Positions 20,786-30,599 of a DNA stretch of 34,197 nt are shown piece after piece. The notes under the pieces were generated by a model that was not told the origin of the DNA, did not search any database, and saw nothing but the letters and a program-made list of their open reading frames with translations. A program made the position numbers and the translations under genes. Each line of letters begins with the position of its first letter. Positions within the stretch are counted from its first letter, which is position 1. Source of the DNA: Ascoidea asiatica (taxonomy: Eukaryota; Ascomycota; Saccharomycetes; Ascoideales; Ascoideaceae). The stretch is taken from assembly GCA_001600695.1 (NCBI GenBank), contig BCKQ01000018.1, positions 1 through 34,197 on the forward strand, read 5' to 3'.

Positions 20786-21420
20786 CTTTTGAGTTTGTTC
20801 ATTTATTTATTATGTTATTTTTATATTCCCTGATTTGGATCATTCCGGTGTATGTCATGTGAGATTATTATTTTGTGCTCGCAGATCCGGGCTGATGACG
20901 TTGTTTGGTGTTGGCAGTGCAGGAGTGTACATTAACTTTAGAACTGTTTCTTATTAATACTGCTTTTTAAAGGGGTTCACGTGATCACTCTACAGTTTTG
21001 TGTTTTAACTGCTTTTTTTTAATAAATTTTTCCTTTAACATTTGCCATTCGTCTACTGTTCGCTGGCTGTGGCGTTTAGTTTCCAATGTTTTTTTTTCAC
21101 TTTCCGTTGGCTCCGTCCACCCCTTTTTAATCTCCCGTTTTCGCTGGTTCTTCCCGTGCGTGCTCCAATTTCAACATTTCATCTTGTTTAAAAACGAAAT
21201 GAATAACTCACTCGCTATTTCTCTCTTTAAACTCACTCTTTGAGGCTGTATGCCACTTCATTATTAAACAATACACAACAATAAATAATAATTTATACTC
21301 CATATTCTTTATATCATTTTATATCTATTATATTATATCTATTATATTATATTATTAAATAAATCATTTAATTGATCATTTGATTAATTATTCAATTGAT
21401 TATTTATTAAATATATTAAA
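20786..21420. promoter_or_regulatory. Promoter region of the YPK1-like gene
   Basis: This is 635 bases between tandem plus-strand genes, GC-richer than average between about 20840 and 21200. It contains a palindromic CACGTG at 20978-20983, an AGGGG core at 20971-20975 and a CCCCT core at 21120-21124. The AT-rich leader (about 21290-21420) has TCATTT and TCAATTGATT motifs like those before the neighbouring genes. No gene with an ATG start is seen here. Confidence 0.5.
20971..20983. promoter_or_regulatory. STRE core next to a CACGTG E-box
   Basis: AGGGG at 20971-20975 is followed two bases later by CACGTG at 20978-20983. In yeasts AGGGG/CCCCT binds Msn2/4-type stress factors and CACGTG binds Cbf1/Pho4-type bHLH factors (family knowledge). 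A second, inverted core CCCCT is at 21120-21124. Function here is inferred from motif match only. Confidence 0.4.
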
Positions 21421-21720
21421 ATGCCATCAAATTCAAATCATCATATTTCAGGTTTAACTGTTAAAGTTTATAATGGTAGAAATTTTAAATTTCCATTTAA
21501 TTTAATTTCAAATGAATTTATTTTAAATAAAATTGCAAATTGTTCTTATAATTGTGATTCAAATTTATTATTATCAAATATTAAAAAAATTACAACTTTA
21601 AATGATCAAAAAAATATAACTTATTTAGATAAAGAAATTTCTGGTTCTTGTTTACCTGCTTTAATTGCTGTACCAAATACTTCTTCCTCAAATAATAATA
21701 ATAATAAGAATAACAATAAC

Positions 21721-21751
<31 letters not shown>

Positions 21752-21912
21752 GTACGGATAATAATAATAATAATAATAGTAATAGTACGAATAGTAATAC
21801 AAACAATAACAATAATAATAATACAAAATCTTCAAATCAGAATCCTAATGATAATTCAAGTGTGAGTCAAAATTCAAATAATAATAATAATAATGATAAA
21901 AATTTGAATGAA

Positions 21913-21984
<72 letters not shown>

Positions 21985-23379
21985 CAACAACCAGATTTAA
22001 TAAAAAATCCATTAATTTATATGACTATAGAATATGATAAAACTGTATCTTTAGTTGAACCTTCTTCAGGTTTAATTAAAAATCCAATATTTAATAATGT
22101 TTCAACTTTTGATGTTTCAAGAAATGGTTTATTAACAATTCAATTATTTGTTAAAATTCCAAATATTTTAATACCAAAAGATTCAACAAATTCAAAATTA
22201 TTTAATTTAAAATCTCCTTCTCAACAAATTTTAATTGGTACTTCAAGAATTCCATTAAATTTAATTAATAATTATAATTCAAAAACAAGATTATTAAATC
22301 ATGAATGGTTAAAATTAATGAATGATAATATCATCAATGGTTATATCTCAATTACTGTTGAATATAAACCTCAATTAAATTCAAATCATTTATCAATGGA
22401 TCAATTTGAATTATTAAAAGTTATTGGTAAAGGTTCTTTTGGTAAAGTTATGCAAGTTAAAAAAAAAGATAATCAAAGAGTTTATGCTTTAAAATCAATA
22501 AGAAAAGCTCATATAGTCTCAAGAATGGAAGTTACTCATACTTTAGCTGAAAGAACTGTATTAGCAAGAGTTGATAATCCATTTATTGTACCATTAAAAT
22601 TTTCTTTTCAATCTCCTGAAAAATTATATTTTGTTTTAGATTTTATAAATGGTGGTGAATTATTTTATCATTTACAAAAAGAAGGTAAATTTTCTTTAAA
22701 TAGATCAAGATTTTATACTGCTGAATTATTAAGTGCTTTAGATTGTTTACATAATTTAGATGTAATTTATAGAGATTTAAAACCAGAAAATATTTTATTA
22801 GATTATCAAGGTCATATTGCTCTTTGTGATTTTGGTTTATGTAAATTAAATATGAAAAAATCAGAAAAAACAAACACATTTTGTGGTACTCCAGAATATT
22901 TAGCTCCTGAATTATTATTAAATAAAGGTTATACAAGATCTGTTGATTGGTGGACTCTTGGTGTTTTATTATATGAAATGTTAACAGGTTTACCTCCATT
23001 TTATGATGAAGATATACCAAAAATGTATAAAAAAATTTTATATAATCCTTTAACATTTCCATCAAATTTTGATTTAAAAGCAAAAGATTTAATTACAAGA
23101 TTATTAAATAGAGATCCTGATAAAAGATTAGGTAATAATGGTGCTGATGAAATTAAAAATCATCCATTTTTTGAAAGTATTGATTGGATAAAATTAGTTG
23201 AAAAAAAATACACTCCACCTTTTAAACCTCCTGTAAATGATGCTTTTGATACAAGTAATTTTGATGCAGAATTTACAAATGAAAGACCTGCTGATAGTGT
23301 TGTTGATGATTATTTAAGTGGTAGTGTTCAAAAACAATTTGAAGGTTGGACTTATGTTGGTGAAAGTAGATTAGCATAA
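21421..23379 (+). CDS. YPK1: AGC-family protein kinase, Ypk1/Ypk2 type
   Basis: This 652-residue serine/threonine kinase matches Ypk1, the TORC2 and Pkh1/2 effector that controls sphingolipid synthesis, plasma-membrane homeostasis and endocytosis. The N-terminal part (10-70 and about 198-318) resembles the C2-like region of Ypk kinases and is split by an Asn-rich insertion of more than 100 residues. The kinase domain covers about 329-584: Gly-loop GKGSFG at 336-341, Lys358, YRDLKPEN with catalytic Asp452, DFG with Asp470, and the activation loop TFCGTPEYLAPE with the PDK1-site Thr486. The AGC tail is complete: turn motif around Ser626 and hydrophobic motif FEGWTY at 640-645 with TORC2-site Thr644. 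The protein ends eight residues after that Thr. Interior residue numbers are good to a few positions because of the Asn runs. Confidence 0.92.
21690..21984 (+). repeat. AAT repeats coding asparagine runs in the kinase gene
   Basis: Several AAT tracts occur. The longest pure one is 24 units at 21913-21984, and an interrupted block covers about 21690-21820. They encode the Asn insertion inside the N-terminal C2-like region. Long pure units make length variation likely. Confidence 0.9.
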
Positions 23380-24205
23380 TGGAATTAAAAAAAATAAATT
23401 ATAAAAAAAATTTTTGACTATATAAACTTATTTTTTTCCTCCTCTTGTTATTTCTCTTTTTTTCAATCATCTTCAATATTTACCTGATTTTTCTTTTCTG
23501 TTTTTAAATTTCTTCATCAATAATAGTTTCAATAGATGTTTCTCTCAATAATTCCAAAATTACAAACTTATCAATATTACTCAGATTGTAATTAAACTAA
23601 TATAACCTTGTGTTTACTTTCACATACCGAATTTGAGACCAGTTTCATGGAGGTATTTTTTTTATATATATTTCCGTGTCTGGATTAAGCCCGGATATCG
23701 AAATAACTTTTCGGAATATGAAAAAAATAAAACGGAAATTTCAAAACGGAGTTTGAAATTCTCAATTTGTGTAAATTGTGGAAATTGATTGAAATTTTAT
23801 ATTTTTTCACTTTCTTTATTTTTATTCAAAAACTGATCTTTTCGAAGTCCTGATTTATGAAATTTTATAAAATGGACTTTGGGAATTAGTAACAATAGAT
23901 TTTTGAAAGGCCTAATTACTATGAAGCTTTCAATTACAAGTAATAAATGGATTCTTATCAGTTTTATCCCCCTCTAAGTAAATAGCTTCAATAAGTAATG
24001 GGCTTTCCCCAATGTATTCACCCGTTAGGCTATATAAGGGTTCTAAAAATACCATTAAAAATAACTGAATAAATTGAATAATTATCAGATCATTTTAATA
24101 ACATAACCATATTACTATTACAAAAAAAAAATAATAACTTGGATTTGTCATTTAATAGTTTGACGATCAAATTACTTTACAAAAGAATTTAAAAAAAATT
24201 TAAAG
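23380..24205. other. Intergenic region between the kinase and the first Cox26-like gene
   Basis: The first part, up to about 23560, is T-rich and resembles a 3' region. The rest is the promoter of the small gene at 24206, with a CCAAT box and a TATA element (separate entry). CGG-containing stretches at 23676-23755 are a possible binding region for Zn2Cys6 factors, which is a weak inference. No gene is seen. Confidence 0.5.
24009..24037 (+). promoter_or_regulatory. CCAAT box and TATA element before the first Cox26-like gene
   Basis: CCCCAAT, with CCAAT at 24009-24013, is followed 17 bases later by TATATAA at 24031-24037, about 170 bases upstream of the start codon. CCAAT is the target of the HAP2/3/4/5 complex that activates respiratory genes in yeasts, which suits a cytochrome oxidase subunit. 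Confidence 0.45.
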
Positions 24206-24421
24206 ATGTTTACTAAAAAAGTTTTAAGAAAACTTCCAAATCAATCAATTAGAAATTATTCAAAATCCCAAAAAAAAATCGGACCTTCTTTTTTTATAAC
24301 TGATTTTAGAAGAAATGTATCTAATTTGAGAGGGTGGACACTTGTTACTGGACTTGTTTTATTTTGGCCATGGGTTCCATATAAGCTTTCCACTATTTTT
24401 TATAAATCTAATCAATATTAA
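24206..24421 (+). CDS. Small mitochondrial membrane protein, Cox26-like, copy A
   Basis: This 71-residue protein has an N-terminal presequence-like part rich in Lys and Arg without acids (residues 1-24, ending near RNYSK). Then come IGPSFFITDFRR and one hydrophobic span (about 43-55) followed by FWPWVPYK. The order of basic leader, IGxSxxIT, RR, single span and WPxxxY agrees with my recollection of S. cerevisiae Cox26, a 66-residue peripheral subunit of cytochrome c oxidase. That likeness was not verified by alignment. A HAP-type CCAAT box upstream fits a respiratory role. The next gene encodes a paralogue: in their last 19 residues 15 are identical. A single-span accessory subunit of respiratory complex I or of ATP synthase is an alternative. 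Confidence 0.6.
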   Translation: MFTKKVLRKLPNQSIRNYSKSQKKIGPSFFITDFRRNVSNLRGWTLVTGLVLFWPWVPYKLSTIFYKSNQY

Positions 24422-24431
24422 TTGAATTCTT

Positions 24432-24436
24432 ATTGG
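24432..24436 (-). promoter_or_regulatory. Inverted CCAAT box between the two Cox26-like genes
   Basis: TTATTGGT at 24430-24437 contains ATTGG, the reverse of CCAAT, and agrees with the HAP consensus TNATTGGT. It lies just past the stop codon of copy A, about 370 bases upstream of copy B. Confidence 0.35.
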
Positions 24437-24624
24437 TCCAAAATTGTATGCTATGATCAAAACTTATTTTTAATTTATTGACAGTTTATTTACCAAAAAA
24501 GCTTTTTATTCAATAATGAAAATATGGTGTTATTTTTATTTATTTTCATACTCCACATCATTTTATTGATACTAAGTTTGAAAAAAACATCATACCATTT
24601 AGGTAAATTATCATTTTTTTTTCC

Positions 24625-24629
24625 CCAAT
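24625..24629 (+). promoter_or_regulatory. CCAAT box before the second Cox26-like gene
   Basis: CCCCAAT, with CCAAT at 24625-24629, lies about 177 bases upstream of the start of copy B. The same seven bases precede copy A. Shared elements suggest that the two genes keep common respiratory control. Confidence 0.45.
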
Positions 24630-24805
24630 ACTATGATTTTATTCTAATCAAAAACTTATAAATATAGACAAATTACTTTCTATTACTTTTTTAATTATGT
24701 GGTTTTGTCATTTCTTTTTTATTTATCTAATATAGAAAAATTAAAATAAACGAAATATTACAATTCAATTACTTACAAAATAAATCTCATAACTTTTAAT
24801 TAAAA

Positions 24806-25018
24806 ATGATTCCTTCAATGATAAGAAGACAAGCTGCAAAACAAGTTTTCAAAGCAACTCCAAAAAGACTTGGACCTCCTTTTATATATGGTGAAGTTAA
24901 AAGAACTGCAGTAACATTTGTAGGTTATAGTGCATTTATGGTTTCCGTTTTTTTTTTTTTTTGGCCATGGGTACCTTATAAATATTCAACAATTGTTTTT
25001 AAATCAAATAAATATTAA
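24806..25018 (+). CDS. Small mitochondrial membrane protein, Cox26-like, copy B
   Basis: This 70-residue paralogue of the gene 384 bases upstream shares the final block FWPWVPYKxSTIxxKSNxY. The N-terminal part is basic and Ala/Gln-containing (RRQAAKQVFKATPKR) and looks like a mitochondrial presequence, but differs from copy A. LGPPFIYGEVKR is followed by one hydrophobic span (about 37-50) and then WPWVPYK. Four consecutive Phe codons form a run of 14 T before the WPWVPYK block, a place where sequencing or replication slippage could matter; the frame is intact as given. Assignment to Cox26 rests on the same reasoning as copy A. Confidence 0.6.
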   Translation: MIPSMIRRQAAKQVFKATPKRLGPPFIYGEVKRTAVTFVGYSAFMVSVFFFFWPWVPYKYSTIVFKSNKY

Positions 25019-25786
25019 TTGTATTCAAAAAGTTGCTGTTTATACTTTTTAATTTTCAATTATTGGAGATGCATCCTTTCTCTTTTTCTTTTACACTGTA
25101 TTATATAATACAACCTATCATGAACTCTATATACTCTACAATGAAATAAATAAATTTTTTTTACTATAAATCAATTTTTGTAAATAAGAAAAGATTAATT
25201 CAATTCAATGGAGCTTCTTGATAAAGTTATTAATAATCTTCAAAAGAAAACGGGTGGAGGCCATATTTTTGGGACCCTTTCTAAACCAATGCTTGTTTAT
25301 TTAACGTTACCGAAAAAAGTTTAACTTAAATGTCTACTCTCATATACTAAATTGATTGCTTAAAATGGAATTCAAAGAAGATAAATGAAATTGAATTAAA
25401 ACATTTCAACGCTATTCTCCTTTTTTATTTAACAATAAATTACTTATCTAAGGACTTTGGCTAAGACAATTAGCCTCTCAAATGATAAGTCATTTATAAA
25501 TTTTGATTATTCACTAATGTTATTGATTAAAAACCCCATGTATTAAAAATTAACTAAAAAATTACGTAAAAAAATACGAAGAAAAAAAAAACTAACATAT
25601 CAAAACTTTATAAAAGGAATTAGGATTCACTTATTATTTAATGAACAAAATTTATTTGTTTTTGATTATTTCATTAAAAAATCTGAAATAATAAAAAAAA
25701 AATAATATTTTTATTCGATATTAGGTAGAATAATAAATGAAGCGTTGATTTAAAATTAAAATTAAGCAATATTAAAATAAAAAAAA
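25019..25786. other. Intergenic region with one small open frame
   Basis: This is 768 bases between the second Cox26-like gene and a hypothetical gene. It contains a 38-codon frame at 25208-25324 (separate entry). The rest is AT-rich, with no TATA, CCAAT or RNA feature that I would defend. Confidence 0.5.
25208..25324 (+). CDS. Small open frame, 38 codons, unknown
   Basis: An ATG at 25208 opens 38 codons ending in TAA at 25322-25324. The product begins MELLDKVINNLQKK and contains GGGHIFGTL. Its use of GGT, GGA and GGC glycines and balanced residues is more protein-like than the AT-rich DNA around it. It may be a short peptide gene, a remnant or chance. No family was recognised. Confidence 0.2.
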   Translation: MELLDKVINNLQKKTGGGHIFGTLSKPMLVYLTLPKKV

Positions 25787-26107
25787 ATGGAAGCTACACT
25801 AAGCAATAAACAAGGGTATCAAAGCGATTCTGAAACTCTCTGTAATAATTTACCGGATATTGAAAAAATAAAAATACAAGAAAATATTCCAAATATCAAT
25901 AAGAATAAAAAGAATGTTAAAAGCACAAATTGTATTAAGAAACTGTCGAAATTTGTTGAAAAGTTCTTTGAACATTTAGGAACTTCTATTAGCATTAAAA
26001 GATATTGTCATTCATTTCATTCTTTAACTTTTGCAAGTGTTGGATCTCGTAATAATATGACAATATGTTCGGAACTAAAAGAACATTATCGAAATCAACT
26101 TTTTTAA
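25787..26107 (+). CDS. Hypothetical protein, 106 residues
   Basis: This ATG-started frame is preceded by a run of A (AAAAAAATGG), favourable for yeast initiation. The product has an acidic and polar N-terminal third, a basic Asn/Lys middle (about 37-50) and a C-terminal half with KLSKFVEKFFEHLG and RYCHSFHSLTFASVGSRNN. There are four Cys at about positions 19, 49, 69 and 93, with no clear metal-binding spacing. No membrane span or known domain was seen. It converges on the RCR-like gene, and the two stop codons overlap (26104-26107). It is probably a real but fast-evolving or lineage-specific gene. Confidence 0.45.
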   Translation: MEATLSNKQGYQSDSETLCNNLPDIEKIKIQENIPNINKNKKNVKSTNCIKKLSKFVEKFFEHLGTSISIKRYCHSFHSLTFASVGSRNNMTICSELKEHYRNQLF

Positions 26108-26535
26108 TTTTTTGAAGGATAGTAAGCAGGAGCTGGTTGATAAATTGGATTATTTTGGGTATTACCATTATTATTTGTATTATTTTGCGGTTGAGTATCA
26201 TAAATGTAAGCATTCTCATTATTATTTGGTCCATAATTATTATTATAATTTTGTGGAGGTTGACTTGGAGGCTGATAATTTTGATTTTGATATGGTGGAT
26301 AATAATTTTGATTTGGATATTGATTGTTATACTGCGGATTTGAATTTGGATACTGTTCTATTGGAATTGCAGTTGCCACTCCCATTGATCTCTTTCTTCT
26401 TAAATAGTATAAAATTAATGCAAATATAATAATAACAAAAGCAACACAACCGATGATTATACCTATCAATCTCTGAGGTCTTAAACAGTTATTATGATGA
26501 TAATAACTTGTATTCCAACTACAAATTCCTCCCAT
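26104..26535 (-). CDS. Single-span membrane protein, Rcr1/Rcr2-like
   Basis: This 143-residue protein has a short N-terminal segment with Cys5, Cys17 and paired Tyr and His, one membrane span (about 23-44), the basic stop-transfer LRRKRS, and a long Pro/Asn/Gln/Tyr-rich tail. This design matches the RCR family (Congo red resistance, Pfam PF12273). RCR proteins sit in ER, endosome or vacuole membranes and recruit the Rsp5 ubiquitin ligase through PY motifs to tune cell-wall chitin and plasma-membrane transporter turnover. The tail contains YYPPYQ, PPQNY and PAPAYYP but no strict PPxY, so Rsp5 binding is unsure. Its neighbour on the same strand is a DIP5-like permease, which may be coincidence. 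The TM and tail are seen; the family call is inferred. Confidence 0.55.
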   Translation of the reverse strand: MGGICSWNTSYYHHNNCLRPQRLIGIIIGCVAFVIIIFALILYYLRRKRSMGVATAIPIEQYPNSNPQYNNQYPNQNYYPPYQNQNYQPPSQPPQNYNNNYGPNNNENAYIYDTQPQNNTNNNGNTQNNPIYQPAPAYYPSKN

Positions 26536-27364
26536 TGTAGATAATTTTTTAAAACGCTTGAATTTAAAAAGTAGAATAAAAATATAGTAATTTTTCGTTG
26601 ATTTTGAAAACTGATTTAAAGAATGTCAAATTTCTAATTGAAGTATTACCAAAAAGATATAATATTATCTATTGTTCTTAAGATTAAATATGTTTTCAAT
26701 TCAAAACAAAGGTGAAAGCCAGTTTGTTTTATACCTTTTATCTTAAAATTCATATTCTTCTAGGGGTTTCCTTTACGATATATTCTTCAAAAAAGATAAT
26801 CATTCATAATTCATCAATGTGATTAATCTTTAGAGGCTCTGGCAAAACCCATATCAGTTCATTTCAACACACAGTAAAGTGTCCATACAAATCCACTTTT
26901 TGTTACCCGTTTCTTCCTATCAAAAGCCGCGACATGAAGACCCTTTTCTAAGCCATGCTTGGTCCAATTCAGCCATGACGACAAAATAAACAAACAATCA
27001 ACTTTAAACAGATTCTATTCAAGTAATTTAATTGAAGAAGAACATTAAGTTTAGAATTCAATTACTTGATTTGATTAGTGAAATTGATTAAAAACTATTC
27101 ATTCTTTTGAAATTTATAGTAATTTAAAGAAAAAAAGAAAATGAAATATCTAAATAGAAATAAAAGTAGGTTGGAAAATGCAAAAATATAAGAGCTTAAA
27201 TATACAAAATTTGAAAAACTATTAAAAAAACAGAAACTAAAAACATAAACTATCTAGGTCATAGAAAAAGAACTAAAGACAATGGCTGAGTTTGGAAAGA
27301 AAAATAATTTGAAGTTAAATGAAGTGAAAAATCATATATGAAAAAGAAAAACAATTATAGAAAA
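26536..27364. other. Intergenic region, promoter of the RCR-like gene
   Basis: This is 829 bases between two minus-strand genes, so it holds the 3' end of the permease gene and the promoter of the RCR-like gene. A GC-richer part at about 26820-26990 includes GTTACCCG near 26902 (a Reb1-type TTACCCG match) and CCAAT near 26966. No gene was seen. Confidence 0.45.
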
Positions 27365-29293
27365 TTATTCTATTTGCTCCATAAGTTTTTTAAATTTGCA
27401 CTTGAAAGCTGAATGGGTTTTATAATAGTTTTCATCTTCTTCTTTCTTCTGTTTATTGAACGCTTCTTCATCAGCATCAACATAATCTTTATAGAAAAAC
27501 AAATCAATTTCATCTGCTTTTAGAATAACTGTCTTATTTATCCATTTATAACCAAAATAACAAATAATAAAAACAGGAATACCAATATATCCACTAATAA
27601 ATGTTTTATAATTAAATCCTTTAGTTTTTATGTTTAAAAAGACACTTAAATTTCTAACAAATGCTAAGCAAACCAATATAAAAACTGTAAAATATTGGCC
27701 ATATGGAGCCAATGGAGCTCGGTAAGTTAAATCAGCTTTTCTATCAAGACCTTGAACTCTAAAAGCTTCAACAAATCTTATATGAGAAATTAATAATGAA
27801 ATCCAAATTAATAAACCTAAAATAGAACTAACGTTTGTGAAATAAGTAAAGATTTGCTTAGATTCTTCTGCAACATTCATATAAGCTAAACAATCGAAAA
27901 CTAAGAAAAAAAATAAAGAATATATTGGAACACCATGAGAATTGACTTTACTGAAAATTCTCAAAGCATTACCTGAGACAGAAAGTCCATATAAAACTCT
28001 GGTACCAAAATATAAGGAGGTATTTGCAGCTGAATAAACAAATAGAATTAAACAAGCATTTACAATATGATCAAGAATCTTTATACCTGCATTTTTAATA
28101 GCAACAATAAAGGCAGAAGATCCTGCATTACTACTACTAGCAGAAACAACTTTAATCAAAGTTGCATCATTATAAGCAACACACATTCCAAGAAAAAATA
28201 AAGAAGTTAAATATAAAAATGTAACAGACCAAAAAGTCATTTTAAATGCTTTTGGAATAGTTTTTCTTGGATTTTGAATTTCAGATATAATGATTGCAAA
28301 ATTTTCCATACCCATAAAAGAATATACAGCAGATGTTAAAGCTGTAACCCATGCAGCCATTTTACCTGCATCTCCGGTAATTGCAGAACTATAAGGTGCA
28401 AATGCTCCTGGATTTCTCCAATATCTAAAACCAATAGGACCATCAGCCTCTGGTCCACCACCAAGCATAATAACAATAAGAAGTAAAATAAGACCTAATA
28501 TAGTCATGATTTTGAAAAGAGAAAGAGCAGTTTCAACTTGAGCAAATTTAGAAATATTAATATAATTAACAAAACCTATTGCAATGGAGAAAAGCGTAAT
28601 CCAAACACCAGGATTAATTTCATCTCTAGATACCCAATATTGAATAATTAAAGCACCAGCAGTAAGTTGATTTGGAACACCGATAAGAAGTCTAAATAAA
28701 ATTGCGTAACCAGTTGCAAATCCTAAAGCAGGGTCTACATATCTTGTTGGATAACCTGAAAACCCATCTGGTAGTGGTAAATATGTACTCATCTCACTTA
28801 ATGAAGCAACGACCATATATATTAAAGCAGCAACAAAAGCGTAAGCCAAAAGCATTGACACTGGACCAGCTGTTGCTAAAGTACTTGATGAAGAAACAAT
28901 AAGACCAGTACCAATAATTGAACCATATAAAATCATGACAACTTGATAGGCTTTTAAATATTTAACTAATTTATGACCTTCTTGATTAGCTAATGGAGGT
29001 GAACTGACTTGATGCAATTCATATGAAACTTGTCTATAAATTGTTGAATTTGTACTTGAACTATCAAAATCTGCTGAATTTTGATGAGAATGAGATATTT
29101 CATTTGATTCTGTATGAGCAGGATCTGTTGAAATATTTGAAGAAGGGAAAGTAGAAGCTGCATCAGTTTCACCATCCATGCTATAATTCATTTCATATGG
29201 TTTTGATGAAATAAATGAATTTCTTCTTGAAATTCTTCTTTTTTTTTCATCATCCTCTATATCCTTTTGACTATCTTCTGATTTTCTATCCAT
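27365..29293 (-). CDS. DIP5: Dicarboxylic amino acid permease, Dip5-like
   Basis: This 642-residue transporter of the yeast amino acid permease family (APC superfamily) resembles Dip5, the high-affinity glutamate/aspartate permease of the plasma membrane. Residues 1-105 form a hydrophilic Ser/Asp/Lys-rich N-terminus of the kind that carries ubiquitination and phosphorylation sites. About 12 membrane spans follow. The first span region reads YGSIIGTGLIVSSSS (122-136). Dip5-typical segments include GFSGYPTRYVDPALGFATGY (177-196), then NQLTAGALIIQYWVS, LGGGPEADGPIGFRYWRNPGAF, SEIQNPRKTIPKAFK and FLGMCVAYND. The C-terminal tail is charged. Other members of the family (Agp, Gap types) lack several of these segments. 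The start is the first ATG of the frame. Substrate range is inferred from the family. Confidence 0.87.
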   Translation of the reverse strand: MDRKSEDSQKDIEDDEKKRRISRRNSFISSKPYEMNYSMDGETDAASTFPSSNISTDPAHTESNEISHSHQNSADFDSSSTNSTIYRQVSYELHQVSSPPLANQEGHKLVKYLKAYQVVMILYGSIIGTGLIVSSSSTLATAGPVSMLLAYAFVAALIYMVVASLSEMSTYLPLPDGFSGYPTRYVDPALGFATGYAILFRLLIGVPNQLTAGALIIQYWVSRDEINPGVWITLFSIAIGFVNYINISKFAQVETALSLFKIMTILGLILLLIVIMLGGGPEADGPIGFRYWRNPGAFAPYSSAITGDAGKMAAWVTALTSAVYSFMGMENFAIIISEIQNPRKTIPKAFKMTFWSVTFLYLTSLFFLGMCVAYNDATLIKVVSASSSNAGSSAFIVAIKNAGIKILDHIVNACLILFVYSAANTSLYFGTRVLYGLSVSGNALRIFSKVNSHGVPIYSLFFFLVFDCLAYMNVAEESKQIFTYFTNVSSILGLLIWISLLISHIRFVEAFRVQGLDRKADLTYRAPLAPYGQYFTVFILVCLAFVRNLSVFLNIKTKGFNYKTFISGYIGIPVFIICYFGYKWINKTVILKADEIDLFFYKDYVDADEEAFNKQKKEEDENYYKTHSAFKCKFKKLMEQIE

Positions 29294-29869
29294 TTTTATT
29301 ATATTATTTTGTTAAAAAAAAAATTTAAAAATATATCAATTGATTGATAATTTAGTGAGGGTTTTTGTTTTTTTATTGATTTAAATAAAAATAAAATAAA
29401 ATAAAAAAGAAAATTGAAATAAATTTAAATGAAATGAACTGAATTGAATTAAACTGATGTGAAATTGAATATATTATTGAATTGAAAAATTATCAAACTA
29501 TAAACTTGGAAGTTATAAAATTAGAATAATTGGGACCCTGTTATAATATACTTTATAAATAGATGATTTGTTTATTAAGTTGGTTGTAGTTGATTATAAA
29601 AACAATAGTAAAATGAAAAAAGATGTATAAATGACAAAGGATATAAAGGTATATTAAGACCCTATGAAAAAAAAGAATAAATTTTTTTAAAATATAGATT
29701 TTTTATACTTTTGTAAAATTTATTAGTTTTTAATAAAAAAGAAAAAAAGGAAATTTGACTCTACATATATATTTTAAAGCCATTTGGACTTAATTATATT
29801 TTTTGTCCAAGAAAAATTATGAGAAAATGATTATCTTTATTTTTTTTAATGAAAATGTAAGAGACTTAA

Positions 29870-30103
29870 ATTGGATCTCCTGAAAAAGAATATCATGTGG
29901 ATAGAAAGTTTTGTAATGCATGTCTTAGACATAAATACAGAATAATGCTAAATGTTGAATACGTACTAGTGAAAAATTTTTTTTTTTATCAAATTATAAT
30001 TTGTATAAAGCTTTTGTTTTTTGGTAATAAATATTTAGTGCATGGCGGTGTAAAAAGAAAAATAAGGGATTTATATTGGGCAAAAAAAGAATTGAAATAA
30101 AAA
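29870..30103 (+). pseudogene. Start-less frame with a Cys-pair motif, possible remnant
   Basis: A frame without any upstream ATG is open from a stop at 29867 to about 30103. It begins GSPEKEYHVDRKFCNACLRH, where CNAC with following basic residues recalls the second half of a GATA-type zinc finger. It later contains VKRKIRDLYWAKKELK. A T-tract near 29979 splits the two halves. The first Cys pair of a GATA finger is not found upstream. This is weak evidence for a decayed zinc-finger gene and could be chance. Confidence 0.2.
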
Positions 30104-30599
30104 TTATTTAAAAAATTGTTTGAAGTTTTCACTATTTTAAATATCAATAAGACTACTAATAGCTTATATTTCCTTGAATAATGTTTTAAGTAGTGATAAT
30201 CTTAACAATTAAATTACTTTCGTAGTTTATAGTACTAAAAAAATGAATTACACATTTAGATAAATTATCTTTGAATATTTATACATAATAAAAATCTAAG
30301 CATATATAAAATGTATAGATAATCAATATTTAGTATGTAAAGAGTTGTTATAGCACTGTATATTTAAGTATACTTTTATTATAGTTTTTTAACATATACA
30401 TATATATATGAGTATATACTTCATACTTTACACTTAAATTTCTTTATAAAAGTATAAAAATAATAAGATAATGATGGTTGAGCATCATTTTTGATAACCA
30501 GATATTATTAAAATATTATCGTAATAAGAATTTTACAAAAGAATATTCATTAACAAAACCCATAAAGCAAAACTTGAAATAAAAAATAATCAAGGAATG

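Noticed and set aside
20998-21243. 81-codon frame upstream of the kinase gene
   Set aside because: It starts with TTG rather than ATG and lies in the promoter region, with no recognisable domain.
16315-22000. Open frames on the opposite strand of Asn-coding AAT/ATT repeats (poly-Leu, poly-Tyr, poly-Ile products)
   Set aside because: They are shadows of trinucleotide repeats in real genes.
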